From: a bacterium
GTDB taxonomy: Bacteria; Bdellovibrionota; Bacteriovoracia; Bacteriovoracales; Bacteriovoracaceae
Assembly (NCBI GenBank): GCA_030425045.1
Contig: JAUHVL010000007.1
Location: 1-64,000, forward strand
DNA length: 64,000 nt
Direction of reading: 5' to 3'
A program made the translations under genes and the position numbers. Numbering within the stretch: the stretch's first letter is position 1; each line of letters opens with the position of its first letter. The notes beneath the pieces are model-generated. The model worked only from the letters and a program-made list of their open reading frames with translations. It searched no databases and was not told the origin of the DNA. Below, in pieces: positions 8,152-16,615 of this stretch.

Positions 8152-8667
8152 TTATTTTTTTGCCGCATCAAGAAAATTTTTCAATAAAAACAGTCCAAGA
8201 GAGTCAAAATTAAAGTAGACTTCTCCACTCATTGTTTTCTCTATGAGTTCGTCTACAGTAAAAAGTTTTTTTTCTAAAATAAGTCCTTCATCGTCCGCAT
8301 GAAAAATTTTTGAGTCACTTAAACCTCGAGCGAGCACAAAATATTTATCGACATTAACACTCCCTCTATTTTTTACATGAGATAATAAAATGAGGTCTTG
8401 TGCTTTTTTTCCGATTTCTTCTTGCAGTTCTTTTTGTGAGTTTTCTTCCCAAGAGAGATCGTCTTCAAGAAAACCTGTTACGGGTTTCCACCTTTCTTTA
8501 ATCTCTTCATGAGGTCTGACTTCCTTAATGAAATAGATACGACCATCTTCTTCCATAGGAAAAACAATGACAGCTCCTTTTATATAGGCTTTTTCATAGA
8601 TAACATCATCAACATAGAGTTCTGTTAGCTTTATATATTTGCCATCATAAAAAGTTTTTTCATTCAC
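8152..8667 (-). CDS. Nudix hydrolase, ADP-ribose pyrophosphatase-like
   Basis: This 171-residue protein carries a Nudix box around residues 86-107 whose core reads KELQEEIGK (consensus REUXEEXGU), preceded by VTGFLED. These Glu residues bind the metals that drive pyrophosphate cleavage. The upstream pattern FIKEVRPH and the downstream strands suit NDP-sugar or ADP-ribose pyrophosphatases, but the substrate cannot be fixed from sequence. The GTG start at 8665-8667 overlaps the msrB stop in GTGA, so the two are translationally coupled. That suggests a shared role in cleaning up oxidised or damaged metabolites. Confidence 0.88.
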   Translation of the reverse strand: MNEKTFYDGKYIKLTELYVDDVIYEKAYIKGAVIVFPMEEDGRIYFIKEVRPHEEIKERWKPVTGFLEDDLSWEENSQKELQEEIGKKAQDLILLSHVKNRGSVNVDKYFVLARGLSDSKIFHADDEGLILEKKLFTVDELIEKTMSGEVYFNFDSLGLFLLKNFLDAAKK

Positions 8668-9098
8668 TTAAAAAGTTCCAGGTATTCACCATAACCTTCA
8701 GCTTCAAGTTCGCTTTTAGGAATAAATCTTAAGGAAGCTGAGTTGATACAATAACGTAATCCATTTTCTGCTGGACCGTCTGGAAAAACGTGACCAAGGT
8801 GGGAGTCTGCATTCTTCGATTTTACTTCTATTCTCTCCATGCCATGAGAGTGATCCATCTTTTCTACAATATTGTCTTCTTTGAGTGGGTGAGTAAAAGA
8901 TGGCCAACCTGAGCCGGAGTCGTATTTATGAACAGAAGAGAAGAGAGGTTCTCCTGAAATAATATCTACGTAAATTCCTTCTTCTTTATGATCCCAATAC
9001 TGATTATCAAAAGGCCTTTCTGTTCCCCCTTCTTGGGTGACACAAAGTTGAAGTGGGTCGAGTTTTTTTATGGCATCTTTTTTTGAATTTTCATCCAT
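8664..9098 (-). CDS. msrB: peptide methionine-(R)-S-oxide reductase
   Basis: The 144-residue protein contains [35 protein letters not shown] and [11 protein letters not shown]. These are the full set of MsrB blocks, with catalytic Cys117. The zinc-binding CxxC pairs of some MsrB proteins are absent, as in many active homologues. I choose the ATG at 9096-9098 because GGGAGA lies six bases upstream; an in-frame longer reading to 9137 has no ribosome site. It repairs the R form of methionine sulfoxide in proteins. There is no signal peptide, so it acts in the cytosol. It is coupled to the Nudix gene. Confidence 0.96.
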   Translation of the reverse strand: MDENSKKDAIKKLDPLQLCVTQEGGTERPFDNQYWDHKEEGIYVDIISGEPLFSSVHKYDSGSGWPSFTHPLKEDNIVEKMDHSHGMERIEVKSKNADSHLGHVFPDGPAENGLRYCINSASLRFIPKSELEAEGYGEYLELFK

Positions 9099-9139
9099 AG
9101 GATTCTCCCTTTTTTTCAGCAGAGAGATTACATACAAAA

Positions 9140-9162
9140 AGGCCCTCCATCAAGGAGGGCCT
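9140..9162 (-). terminator. terminator of the small secreted protein gene
   Basis: On the - strand AGGCCCTCC, loop TTGAT and GGAGGGCCT form a 9-bp stem followed by TTTTTG. It lies between the 9193-9630 gene and msrB. Confidence 0.85.
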
Positions 9163-9192
9163 AATATTCTAAAAAACTTTAACTAGTTTTGA

Positions 9193-9630
9193 TTAGTTTC
9201 TAGTACAAGTGATTTCACTTGTTTGGCTAGTTCCAAAAGCAGTAGTAGTTTCTGTTAACATAAGAGTGTTAGCATCTGTCATGTAGTCAGTTGTAACATA
9301 TGTAAAATCGAATCCACCGTTAGCTGCGTCAGTTTTTCCTGCCATTTCTTGAACAAGCTTGTTTGAACCATCACAGTAAGCTTTAAAAGTACCACTTGCT
9401 AAACCGTTACCAGCAGGAACATCGTAAGATACGTTGTCAGCAGGTACAGGTTCATTGTTGTAAGAAACAACTGGGAAACCAAGAGTCATATCAACAGTTA
9501 CGTTAAGAGGAACGTTAACCATTGAACCATTTTGGTCTTGAACAGCACAAGTGTAGTTTCCGGCCATGTCAGCACAAGCAATCGCAGCAGGAACCATAAG
9601 AACAGCAACTAAGGCCATTAATCTTTTCAT
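9193..9630 (-). CDS. small secreted protein of unknown function
   Basis: This 145-residue product has a clear signal peptide (basic MKR, hydrophobic core, cleavage near ACA-DMA at about 20). The mature part of about 125 residues is rich in Thr, Asn and Val and looks all-beta. It has Cys in NYTCAVQ, AYCDG and EITCTRN, which could form one or two disulfides. AAAGGAGAAAAT precedes the ATG and a strong terminator follows, so it is a well-expressed single gene. I do not recognise the family; an export or predation role would be guesswork. Confidence 0.75.
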   Translation of the reverse strand: MKRLMALVAVLMVPAAIACADMAGNYTCAVQDQNGSMVNVPLNVTVDMTLGFPVVSYNNEPVPADNVSYDVPAGNGLASGTFKAYCDGSNKLVQEMAGKTDAANGGFDFTYVTTDYMTDANTLMLTETTTAFGTSQTSEITCTRN

Positions 9631-9732
9631 ATTTTCTCCTTTTTATTTTGTGCACGGAACATATAGCATTGCTTCATGTGTGTAAACAAAAAATCTTCGT
9701 GGAGTTAGAAGATGTTAATGCGCTGTGCGCAA

Positions 9733-12267
9733 TTAGCTGTTTATGAGTGTTCTAGGGGATATTTTGAATAATTTTCTCAATGTAAAAAAAGAAATTGCCT
9801 GTGTAAGAATAATCAGAATCACTAGGGTCACCAGGGGTGTTTCCCACTCGAACTGGGGGATACTATCAAAAATAAAGTAAGCAAAACAAAAGTTGAGAAG
9901 GAAGCTTAAGAGGATTCCAAAAAGAGAAGCAATAATCGTTACGAGTAATGTTTGCAAAGAGAAACTCGATCGTATTGTCTGGTTATTTGCACCGAGTGCT
10001 TTATAGAGTCCTATCTGATTAATATTTTTATTCGACTGAAAATAGCTAATAGAAAAAATAACAAAGAGACCACAAAGTATACAGAGAGCGGCCATCCATC
10101 TCAGAGCATCGCCCATTTGATCGATATAATAAGCAATTTTTTCAATAAGCCTAGTGACATCGATAATAGAGACATTGGGAAATGTATTTACAATTTCGTT
10201 TTGAACCATATTTCGTGATTGTTTATTAACTTTAATAGTTGCGAGATGGGTTTTGGGAGCAAACTCCAAGACCCCTGGTTGAAAGAGGATAAAGAAATTG
10301 GGATTAAATGTGTTCCATTTTACTTTTCTAAAACTTGTTACCACGCCTTCAATTTCTAAGCCTTGGATAAGAAATTTTAATTTATCATTCATCTTGATAT
10401 CGAGACGTTTTGCGAAGCTTTCGACGATTGAAATTTCAGGAAGTTTTGAAGAGGCTTCATCCCAAGTACCTTTGAAGAAACGTCCTTTAAGAATCTCTTC
10501 TCCATTAAGAAGTTCTCCTCGAAAAGATAAGTTGAAGCCTCTGTTTCTCATTCTTCTTTCTCTTTCTTCCTCTCTCGTCATGGCCTCATTACTACTCTTG
10601 CCTTTTTCAAAAGCAATATCGTTAACACTGATAAGTTTCGCTCTAATCATAGGTGCCGCAATATTGATTGGTATATCCTTCTTCTCTAAAAAGCTTTCGA
10701 GAGGTTGCATCTGATCAGACTGGATATCAAAGAGAAAAAAACTGGGAACTTTACTTTTATTGGGAGATTCAAATTCCGTCGTGAGAGTTGTTTTAACTTG
10801 AGGAATAAAGTTTATAAGTAAAACTCCAAGCCCAATGGCCATTAGGCTCGTTGTGGTTGAGATTTTATGTCTAAGGAGAAAACGGACGGCCCATTTCCAA
10901 GAGAGGGCAGAAGAGCTTTTGAATTGGCTAAAAATTTTCAGCGTTGGAAAGCCAAAGAAAATAAGTAGCACACTACTCAAAAATAAAAGACCAAAAAAGA
11001 GCCCACCAGTTTTGAGAGACTTTGCTTGAATTAAACATAGAATGAAAAACATGACTAAAATGGGAATAAAGGAAAGAACTTGTTTCAGCTTCCATTGAAA
11101 AGGAAATTCACTTTTTTCTTTAAGTAAAATATTTGGATTGAGAAATTTTATTTGAGATAAAAAGGGGTAACACAAAAAGACACTTGTTAGTGCTCCTGCA
11201 GCTAAGGCCAAAGCGATTGTTCCGTAGGTAATACTGAACTCAAGTGGAAAGGGTGAGAATTCATTCGTGAGGTTAATCAAAAGTGGAATTAAAACCCAAG
11301 AGAGAATTGTCGCAATGAGAGCGGAGACAACTCCGAGCAGAGCAACTTCTATTAAATAGAATCGAAGTATTTTTGTGTGGGAAAGACCAAGGCTTAAAAA
11401 GATCGCCAGGTCATGTATTTTACTGGCGAGGAACGATCTAATGAGATAACAAGCTCCGATGATCGACAGAAAGAGTGCAGAGAGAGCTGTGAGTCCTAAA
11501 AAGTCGTTGAAGTAATTTGCCAGTCTTGCCGTTTGTTCACCAGAATCTTTATGTGTTGAAATGCGAATATCTGGATCAGGCAGTAAAATATTAAATTGGT
11601 CCTTAATTGTTTCGAGTTCATCTTCAGTTGTATTTGGTATATGGAAGTGGATTTTATGCCTTACGATACTTCTTTGTTTAATCAGCCCAGTCTTTTTGAG
11701 AGTGTCGATACTCATGAAAATCCGAGGTGCCATTTGGGTTGAGATTGCGGCAGAGGGGTCATCGTTGACCACATCAGCAATATCGAGCCACATATCACCA
11801 ACTTTTAATTTATTATTTACTTCAAGTCCAAGCTGAAAAAGTATTTCCGGATAGGCCCAGATGATTTGTTTATTTTTTATGGTGGCGGCTTCACCATTTT
11901 TTTCAGTTTTTATTGTGCCATAAAAAGGAAAGTCTCCAGAAATGGCCTTGATTTGAACCATTCTCGAGTTTGGCTTTTCTCCTCTCACCATAGAGTAGAG
12001 CTCTTTTACGTGAGCGTACTTTGCATTTTCTGGAAGAGTTTCGACAACTTTTTGTAACTCACTTTCAGAGATCGGTCTTCTTGCACTAACGGTTAAGTCC
12101 GCCCCAAGTATCGCTTTAGATCTTTGGCTTATGGTATTTCTTATGGACCCGCCTAATCCCTCAATAGCAATAAGGCTGGTAAGTCCCAAAGCTAAGTTTA
12201 AAATAAAAAGTCTTACAAAAGAGAGTTTCCCAATGATGTCTTTTTTTAAAAAAGAGAATAAACTCAT
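9733..12267 (-). CDS. ybbP: ABC transporter permease, YbbP type
   Basis: At 844 residues with about ten membrane helices, this protein has two FtsX domains (around residues 255-390 and 725-840). Large extracytoplasmic regions lie after helix 1 and before the second FtsX unit, the topology of the MacB/YbbP/LolCE mechanotransmitter class. The second FtsX domain contains YKALGANNQTI, the usual coupling-helix motif. It overlaps ybbA by 4 bp (ATGA), and tesA is first in the operon. In E. coli the same three genes are neighbours, though tesA is divergent there. The YbbAP complex is thought to extract hydrophobic molecules for TesA to act on; here a shared transcript strengthens that link. Confidence 0.9.
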   Translation of the reverse strand: MSLFSFLKKDIIGKLSFVRLFILNLALGLTSLIAIEGLGGSIRNTISQRSKAILGADLTVSARRPISESELQKVVETLPENAKYAHVKELYSMVRGEKPNSRMVQIKAISGDFPFYGTIKTEKNGEAATIKNKQIIWAYPEILFQLGLEVNNKLKVGDMWLDIADVVNDDPSAAISTQMAPRIFMSIDTLKKTGLIKQRSIVRHKIHFHIPNTTEDELETIKDQFNILLPDPDIRISTHKDSGEQTARLANYFNDFLGLTALSALFLSIIGACYLIRSFLASKIHDLAIFLSLGLSHTKILRFYLIEVALLGVVSALIATILSWVLIPLLINLTNEFSPFPLEFSITYGTIALALAAGALTSVFLCYPFLSQIKFLNPNILLKEKSEFPFQWKLKQVLSFIPILVMFFILCLIQAKSLKTGGLFFGLLFLSSVLLIFFGFPTLKIFSQFKSSSALSWKWAVRFLLRHKISTTTSLMAIGLGVLLINFIPQVKTTLTTEFESPNKSKVPSFFLFDIQSDQMQPLESFLEKKDIPINIAAPMIRAKLISVNDIAFEKGKSSNEAMTREEERERRMRNRGFNLSFRGELLNGEEILKGRFFKGTWDEASSKLPEISIVESFAKRLDIKMNDKLKFLIQGLEIEGVVTSFRKVKWNTFNPNFFILFQPGVLEFAPKTHLATIKVNKQSRNMVQNEIVNTFPNVSIIDVTRLIEKIAYYIDQMGDALRWMAALCILCGLFVIFSISYFQSNKNINQIGLYKALGANNQTIRSSFSLQTLLVTIIASLFGILLSFLLNFCFAYFIFDSIPQFEWETPLVTLVILIILTQAISFFTLRKLFKISPRTLINS

Positions 12268-12923
12268 TGAACTTTTCCTGCTTTGAGATGAATGGTTCTT
12301 TCACAACGAGCAGCAAGCTCAAGGTCATGGGTGATAAGGATAAAGGTCATTTTATACTGATCGATAAGGTTAAATAATAATTCCATAATACTATTACTTG
12401 TTCCTTGATCGAGGTTTCCGGTGGGCTCATCTGCAAAGATTAATTTTGGAGAATGAACAAAGGCCCTCGCAATGGCCACTCTTTGGCATTCCCCTCCCGA
12501 TAATTGGTTAGGAAAGTGGTGCATTCTATGATCAAGCTTTACATGTGTTAAAAACTCTTTTGCTTTTTCTTCGGCGTTAGGGTCACCATTTATTTCCAGT
12601 GGAAGAGCCGCATTCTCAAGCGCCGTTAGGTGAGGGAGTAAGTGAAACTGTTGAAAAATGATACCAATATCTTTGGCGCGGTATTTGGTGATCTCTTCCA
12701 AACTCATACTTGCGAGTGATTTGTCTTGAAACTTTATGTCTCCCGAGGTTGGGCTCTCTAAGCCTGCTAGCAAGGAAAGAAGTGTCGTTTTTCCACTGCC
12801 TGAAGTACCTGTGATAGAAACAGTTTCACCTTCAGAAAATTGAATTTGAATATCGTTGAGTACTTGAAGACTATTTTCACCTTGCTGATAGCTCATTGAT
12901 AAGTTTGTCGTTTGTAAAATCAT
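12264..12923 (-). CDS. ybbA: ABC transporter ATPase, YbbA/LolD type
   Basis: This 219-residue ATPase contains Walker A GTSGSGKTT, Q loop IFQQFHLLPH, signature LSGGECQR, Walker B LIFADEPTGNLD and the switch His in ITHDLELA. The sequence belongs to the LolD/MacB subclass that partners FtsX-type permeases. It overlaps ybbP by 4 bp and follows tesA by seven bases, so it powers that permease. Confidence 0.94.
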   Translation of the reverse strand: MILQTTNLSMSYQQGENSLQVLNDIQIQFSEGETVSITGTSGSGKTTLLSLLAGLESPTSGDIKFQDKSLASMSLEEITKYRAKDIGIIFQQFHLLPHLTALENAALPLEINGDPNAEEKAKEFLTHVKLDHRMHHFPNQLSGGECQRVAIARAFVHSPKLIFADEPTGNLDQGTSNSIMELLFNLIDQYKMTFILITHDLELAARCERTIHLKAGKVQ

Positions 12924-12930
12924 CTTTTAC

Positions 12931-13527
12931 CTACTCTAAATGATTGATTAAAAAGTCATAAACGGTTTTCGCCACTATCTTGTGACCTTCCTCATTGGGA
13001 TGAATACCATCACTAATATTATATTTTTTTATTCCCCCAACTCCTTTTAAAAGAAAAGGGAGATAAAGGGTGTTGTATTGCTTAGAAAGTGAAGAGTACA
13101 TTTTCTCAAAACTGGTTCGGTACTCTTCTCCATAGTTGAAAGGTAACTTCATTCCAACGAGAACGACCTTAACATTTTTCTCTTGGAGTAGCTTGATAGC
13201 TTTCTCAAGGTTTTTCTTCGTCGCTTCGACTTTAATTCCTCTTAACCCATCATTTGCACCAAGTGCGATTAAAACCATATCGGGTTTATTTTTTAACTGC
13301 CACTTTAAACTTGATGTGGCGATGGCCGTTGTCGCTCCAGCAGTACCCGCATTGATAATTTTGAGATTGGGAAATTTTTCTTTGAGTTTATTTTCTAAGA
13401 TTGTTGGATAAGAGTTTTCTTTCGAGACACCATAACCTTCTGTAAGTGAGTCTCCTAGGATAACAATTCTCTTTGCTTCGCAATTAAATATAAAAATAGA
13501 TAATAAAAATGTTATAAAATAATGCAT
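12931..13527 (-). CDS. tesA: TesA-like periplasmic SGNH esterase/lysophospholipase
   Basis: The 198-residue product has a short signal peptide (to about residue 18). It then shows the SGNH blocks in order: GDSLTEGYG with nucleophile Ser27, NAGTAG (block II Gly), GANDGLRG (block III Asn) and DGIHPN with the catalytic Asp and His. Size and motifs fit E. coli TesA, a broad acyl-esterase, thioesterase and lysophospholipase. AAGGAG lies six bases before the ATG. It is first in a three-gene operon with the YbbAP transporter. Confidence 0.93.
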   Translation of the reverse strand: MHYFITFLLSIFIFNCEAKRIVILGDSLTEGYGVSKENSYPTILENKLKEKFPNLKIINAGTAGATTAIATSSLKWQLKNKPDMVLIALGANDGLRGIKVEATKKNLEKAIKLLQEKNVKVVLVGMKLPFNYGEEYRTSFEKMYSSLSKQYNTLYLPFLLKGVGGIKKYNISDGIHPNEEGHKIVAKTVYDFLINHLE

Positions 13528-13583
13528 AACAATCTCCTTGCCATAAGTATAATCGCAAGAGAGTAAAGCATAAAGAAATAGCG

Positions 13584-14183
13584 GTGGATCAATTAAGTTT
13601 TTTGTCTAAGAAACGTGAGATTTTAATCGATAGTGATGGCAGAGCTATCGTATATCCGCAGGTTATTGAAGAGCATCAACGCTTAATGGATGAATTAATT
13701 CAAGAACTCCCATGGCGGCAAGACTATATTACCATGTACGGAAAAACTCATCCCATTCCACGGTTGCAATTATGGATGGCGGACAATGGACTAAGTTATA
13801 CTTACTCAGGAATTGAGATGCAGCCAATTGAATTTCATCCTGTTGTTTTAAAAATAAAAGAGCTTACCGAGCAAAAGGCAAAAATCAAGTTTAACTCCTG
13901 TTTAATTAATTACTACCGAGATGGAAACGATTACGTTGCTTGGCATGCCGATGATGAGAAGGGTTTGGGTCCTACCATCGCTTCCGTTAGTCTTGGGCAG
14001 CAGAGAAGCTTTAAATTTAAACATCGAAGCTTACCACTAAAAAAAGCAGTTGATTTGCAAGGGGGAGATATCGTTGTGATGGAAAAACCTCTTCAAGAAT
14101 TTTGGCTTCATCAAATCTCTAAAACTAAAAAAGAGGTTGGTCCGAGAGTGAATCTAACTTTTAGGACAATGAGTAGACCTTGA
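13584..14183 (+). CDS. AlkB-family 2-oxoglutarate/Fe(II) dioxygenase
   Basis: This 199-residue protein has all residues expected of AlkB enzymes. They are iron ligands His121 and Asp123 in WHADDE, His176 in WLHQI, Arg188 and Arg194 in RVNLTFR for 2-oxoglutarate, and NSCLINYYRDG ahead of the first ligand. SLGQQRSFKFKH and YSGIEM resemble the human ALKBH2/3 branch, which removes alkyl groups from 1-methyladenine and 3-methylcytosine. It probably repairs alkylated DNA or RNA. The start is GTG with a poor ribosome site. No ada or alkA is nearby. Confidence 0.92.
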   Translation: MDQLSFLSKKREILIDSDGRAIVYPQVIEEHQRLMDELIQELPWRQDYITMYGKTHPIPRLQLWMADNGLSYTYSGIEMQPIEFHPVVLKIKELTEQKAKIKFNSCLINYYRDGNDYVAWHADDEKGLGPTIASVSLGQQRSFKFKHRSLPLKKAVDLQGGDIVVMEKPLQEFWLHQISKTKKEVGPRVNLTFRTMSRP

Positions 14184-14187
14184 GGAA

Positions 14188-14442
14188 TTACTTGAGAGGC
14201 TTAAGTTCAAATGGTGAACATTTATACCTAAAATCTCTTCCTTTTTTTTTCTTATGACAGATCATATTTACGACAATGGAGTTTGAATTTTTTTTCTTAC
14301 TTAGTTTTTCTATATGATTAGATAGGTGAAGTGAGTCACCTACAGAAAGAGTCAAAGGTGGTCCTAACTCATTTTTTTTCTCTGTAATTCCTGCGAAACA
14401 TAAACTTTGTCCAATTAAGTAGAAAAAGAGTAATCTTCTCAT
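14188..14442 (-). CDS. small exported protein of unknown function
   Basis: 84 residues with a signal peptide (cleavage near CFA-GIT, about residue 17) and a basic mature part with two Cys that may pair. It overlaps the upstream Cys-rich gene by 4 bp (ATGA), so both are translated together. No family was recognised. Confidence 0.65.
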   Translation of the reverse strand: MRRLLFFYLIGQSLCFAGITEKKNELGPPLTLSVGDSLHLSNHIEKLSKKKNSNSIVVNMICHKKKKGRDFRYKCSPFELKPLK

Positions 14443-15119
14443 TGTTCAATTACTCCTGAGCGAAAGTTGATACCACGATTAACCTGAGGTCTTCCTTGGG
14501 GGGAGACCCATGATGGAAAGTCAGCATTAGCGCACTGTGAAGGAGAAGGGCATTGATTATTTTGGGCTTCACAAGCTACATCTGCTAATTCCCCATTTCG
14601 AAGAACTCCTGAAGGGCAATAAATAACACCCAAACATGCTGGTGTTCTTCCGCAAGCAGTTGTACCCGGGTTTATTATAGTTTTTGTAACAAAGTAACAT
14701 TGTGATAAGGGATCAGAAGATGCTTGTTGTCCACCTTGTCTTCCTTGGTCACTGATTATCTGATCGATTCTCCCACGGTCAAAGTCACACTGGCTTCTCA
14801 ATAGAGCACTTCTCATTTCTCCTCCTGAGCTGGCGGTTCTTAATGCCTGAGCAAAAGCAAGTCTACATGTAGGTGAATCAACGTTGTTACCATGACAGTT
14901 TTGCTGCTGACATGCTTGCTGCACTTGATCTGCAACCCTTCTTTCTAGTAAAAAATTACGTGCATATACTGTAGATAAGCTGCCTCCATTTCTACAATTT
15001 ACAACTTCTTCTGCGACATTTCTGAAAAGGTCTTTCTCTCCTCCTCTTCGACAGGGGTCTTGAGCTAACACAATATTTGTAAATAAGAAAAATAAAACAG
15101 CGGTTATGACTTTGTTCAT
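14439..15119 (-). CDS. Cys-rich secreted protein of unknown function
   Basis: 226 residues with a signal peptide ending near VLA-QDP (residue 19). The mature protein has about 16 Cys in short motifs such as QACQQQNCHG, ACLGVIYC and NQCPSPSQC, so it should be heavily disulfide-bonded outside the cytoplasm. A Gly/Gln-rich linker (about 125-135) separates a helical N-terminal half from a Cys-dense C-terminal half. I know no matching domain. It is coupled to the next small exported protein. Confidence 0.72.
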   Translation of the reverse strand: MNKVITAVLFFLFTNIVLAQDPCRRGGEKDLFRNVAEEVVNCRNGGSLSTVYARNFLLERRVADQVQQACQQQNCHGNNVDSPTCRLAFAQALRTASSGGEMRSALLRSQCDFDRGRIDQIISDQGRQGGQQASSDPLSQCYFVTKTIINPGTTACGRTPACLGVIYCPSGVLRNGELADVACEAQNNQCPSPSQCANADFPSWVSPQGRPQVNRGINFRSGVIEQ

Positions 15120-15291
15120 ACGAATTCCTTTTTTATCATCTCTTAAATTATAATCTTAAATTCTTAGAAATATTATAAGGTAAATCTTTCCACAGTTTAA
15201 AAAACGATGTCTTTTCAGTTACTTGGTTTTTACTTATGTGATCTGAATGCCAACTTTTGTTGGAGTATGGTGTTGTTATCTTGAATGATCT

Positions 15292-15753
15292 TTAATTAAG
15301 AAGTAGGTACTTATCAAATGGAGGATCATCTAAGTTTATTTTTTCAATAAACTCTATTCCGTTTATACCAAGGTAGATATTTGGAAGAGTAGTGAAGAGC
15401 TCCTTTGCTCTCGCTAGATGTCCTATCGCTGCCTCTTTCATATTCATTCTAAATTTTACACCAGCAGCAGCTATTTTTATGAGGGCTTTTAATAAGTCAG
15501 CTTCTTTTCCTTTTCGATTATTTTCATTCCAAATGGCCTCTAGGTAGACATGACTTTCCCAGAAATAACCAAGGTTCAACAAATCTAGTGAATAAAGATA
15601 ATGTTGGTGAGTTTTGTAATTACTTGTAGAAATTGGATAAGTTTCTAAATCTTTTCCAAATCCATGCCCACCTTCTTTTTCTGGATGAGGGTGGTGCCCT
15701 GGGAGAAAAGCGTAGGGAGGTAAAGGCTCTGCCGTAAGCCTGTTATACATCAT
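15292..15753 (-). CDS. DUF309-family protein
   Basis: 153 residues. The central part, GYFWESHVYLEAIW followed by LLKALIKIAAAGVKFR, matches the DUF309 pattern (FxxAHExLExxW, then a helix of the xxGLIQLAAA type). The N-terminal 40 residues are Pro/His-rich and not part of the domain. No biochemical role is established for the family. The start overlaps the stop of the preceding membrane protein gene (TAATG), so the two are coupled. Confidence 0.75.
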   Translation of the reverse strand: MMYNRLTAEPLPPYAFLPGHHPHPEKEGGHGFGKDLETYPISTSNYKTHQHYLYSLDLLNLGYFWESHVYLEAIWNENNRKGKEADLLKALIKIAAAGVKFRMNMKEAAIGHLARAKELFTTLPNIYLGINGIEFIEKINLDDPPFDKYLLLN

Positions 15754-16100
15754 TAAATTCTATAATTTACAATAATGGCCGCCACAACAAATAAGCACAT
15801 TGCTACCCAGTAGGCAGTATAACCGTGTTGTTTGAAACGTTTACCAACGACTGGAAGACCGACAGCTAGAGTTATCCAAATCGCAATTTTAAGCATGGCC
15901 CAAACAGGCATGCCACCATGTGAAACACCAATTCTTGCGAGTAGACCCATACCACTGACGAGGATAAAGAAAGAGCCAACTCCAGAGAGAATTTTGAGAA
16001 GTTTGATTTCTTTTTCACCAACAAGTTGAATCGACATTGAGGTGAAGACAATCATTAAGCTTGTAAGGTGAATAATCTTATACAATTCATATGAAAACAT
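15753..16100 (-). CDS. small integral membrane protein
   Basis: 115 residues with four predicted helices (about 5-25, 33-52, 65-82 and 93-112). His11 in IIHLTSLM and a His in VSHGG could bind a cofactor. The look is that of small SirB- or CopD-like membrane proteins, but the match is too weak to name. It is first in a two-gene unit with the DUF309 protein. Confidence 0.65.
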   Translation of the reverse strand: MFSYELYKIIHLTSLMIVFTSMSIQLVGEKEIKLLKILSGVGSFFILVSGMGLLARIGVSHGGMPVWAMLKIAIWITLAVGLPVVGKRFKQHGYTAYWVAMCLFVVAAIIVNYRI

Positions 16101-16193
16101 TGATGACTCCGTTTTTTTTGATGAGACTATAATTTCTAAATGATACTGACAAGTAAACTTCGTTAGTGATAACTAAAATATAAGGAGTTCAAA

Positions 16194-16559
16194 ATGTTTG
16201 ATAAGATAAATGTTTTTGGAGAAAAGCTTCAAGAGTGCGGTTGTCATCCTATGACTGGATTTTTTAGAGATGGTTATTGCAACACTGACTACTCAGATAG
16301 GGGAATGCATACTGTTTGTTGTGAAGTGACTGAAGAGTTCTTAGAGTTTAGTAAAAAGGTCGGAAATGATCTCTCAACTCCTAAGCCAGAGTTTGGTTTT
16401 GTTGGTCTTAAGCCTGGAGATCATTGGTGCCTATGCGCTGGTCGTTGGTTAGACGCTTATAAAGCAGGGAAAGCACCTCTTGTTAAACTTGAAGCTTGCC
16501 ACGAGGAAACACTAGCAATCATTCCTTTGGAAGCCCTGAAAGAGTTTGCCCTTACGTGA
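16194..16559 (+). CDS. DUF2237-family protein
   Basis: 121 residues that follow the DUF2237 pattern closely from end to end: NVFGEKLQECGCHPMTGFFR, GMHTVCCEVTEEFL, GNDLSTP, FVGLKPGDHWCLCAGRW and ACHEETL. The conserved Cys pairs and His suggest metal binding, but no activity is established. AAGGAG lies eight bases before the ATG. It stands alone between divergent genes. Confidence 0.9.
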   Translation: MFDKINVFGEKLQECGCHPMTGFFRDGYCNTDYSDRGMHTVCCEVTEEFLEFSKKVGNDLSTPKPEFGFVGLKPGDHWCLCAGRWLDAYKAGKAPLVKLEACHEETLAIIPLEALKEFALT

Positions 16560-16615
16560 CATAAACGCTTTTTCGTTGTCTAATACAAACTAAGCATTTA
16601 AAAATTGGAACGTTT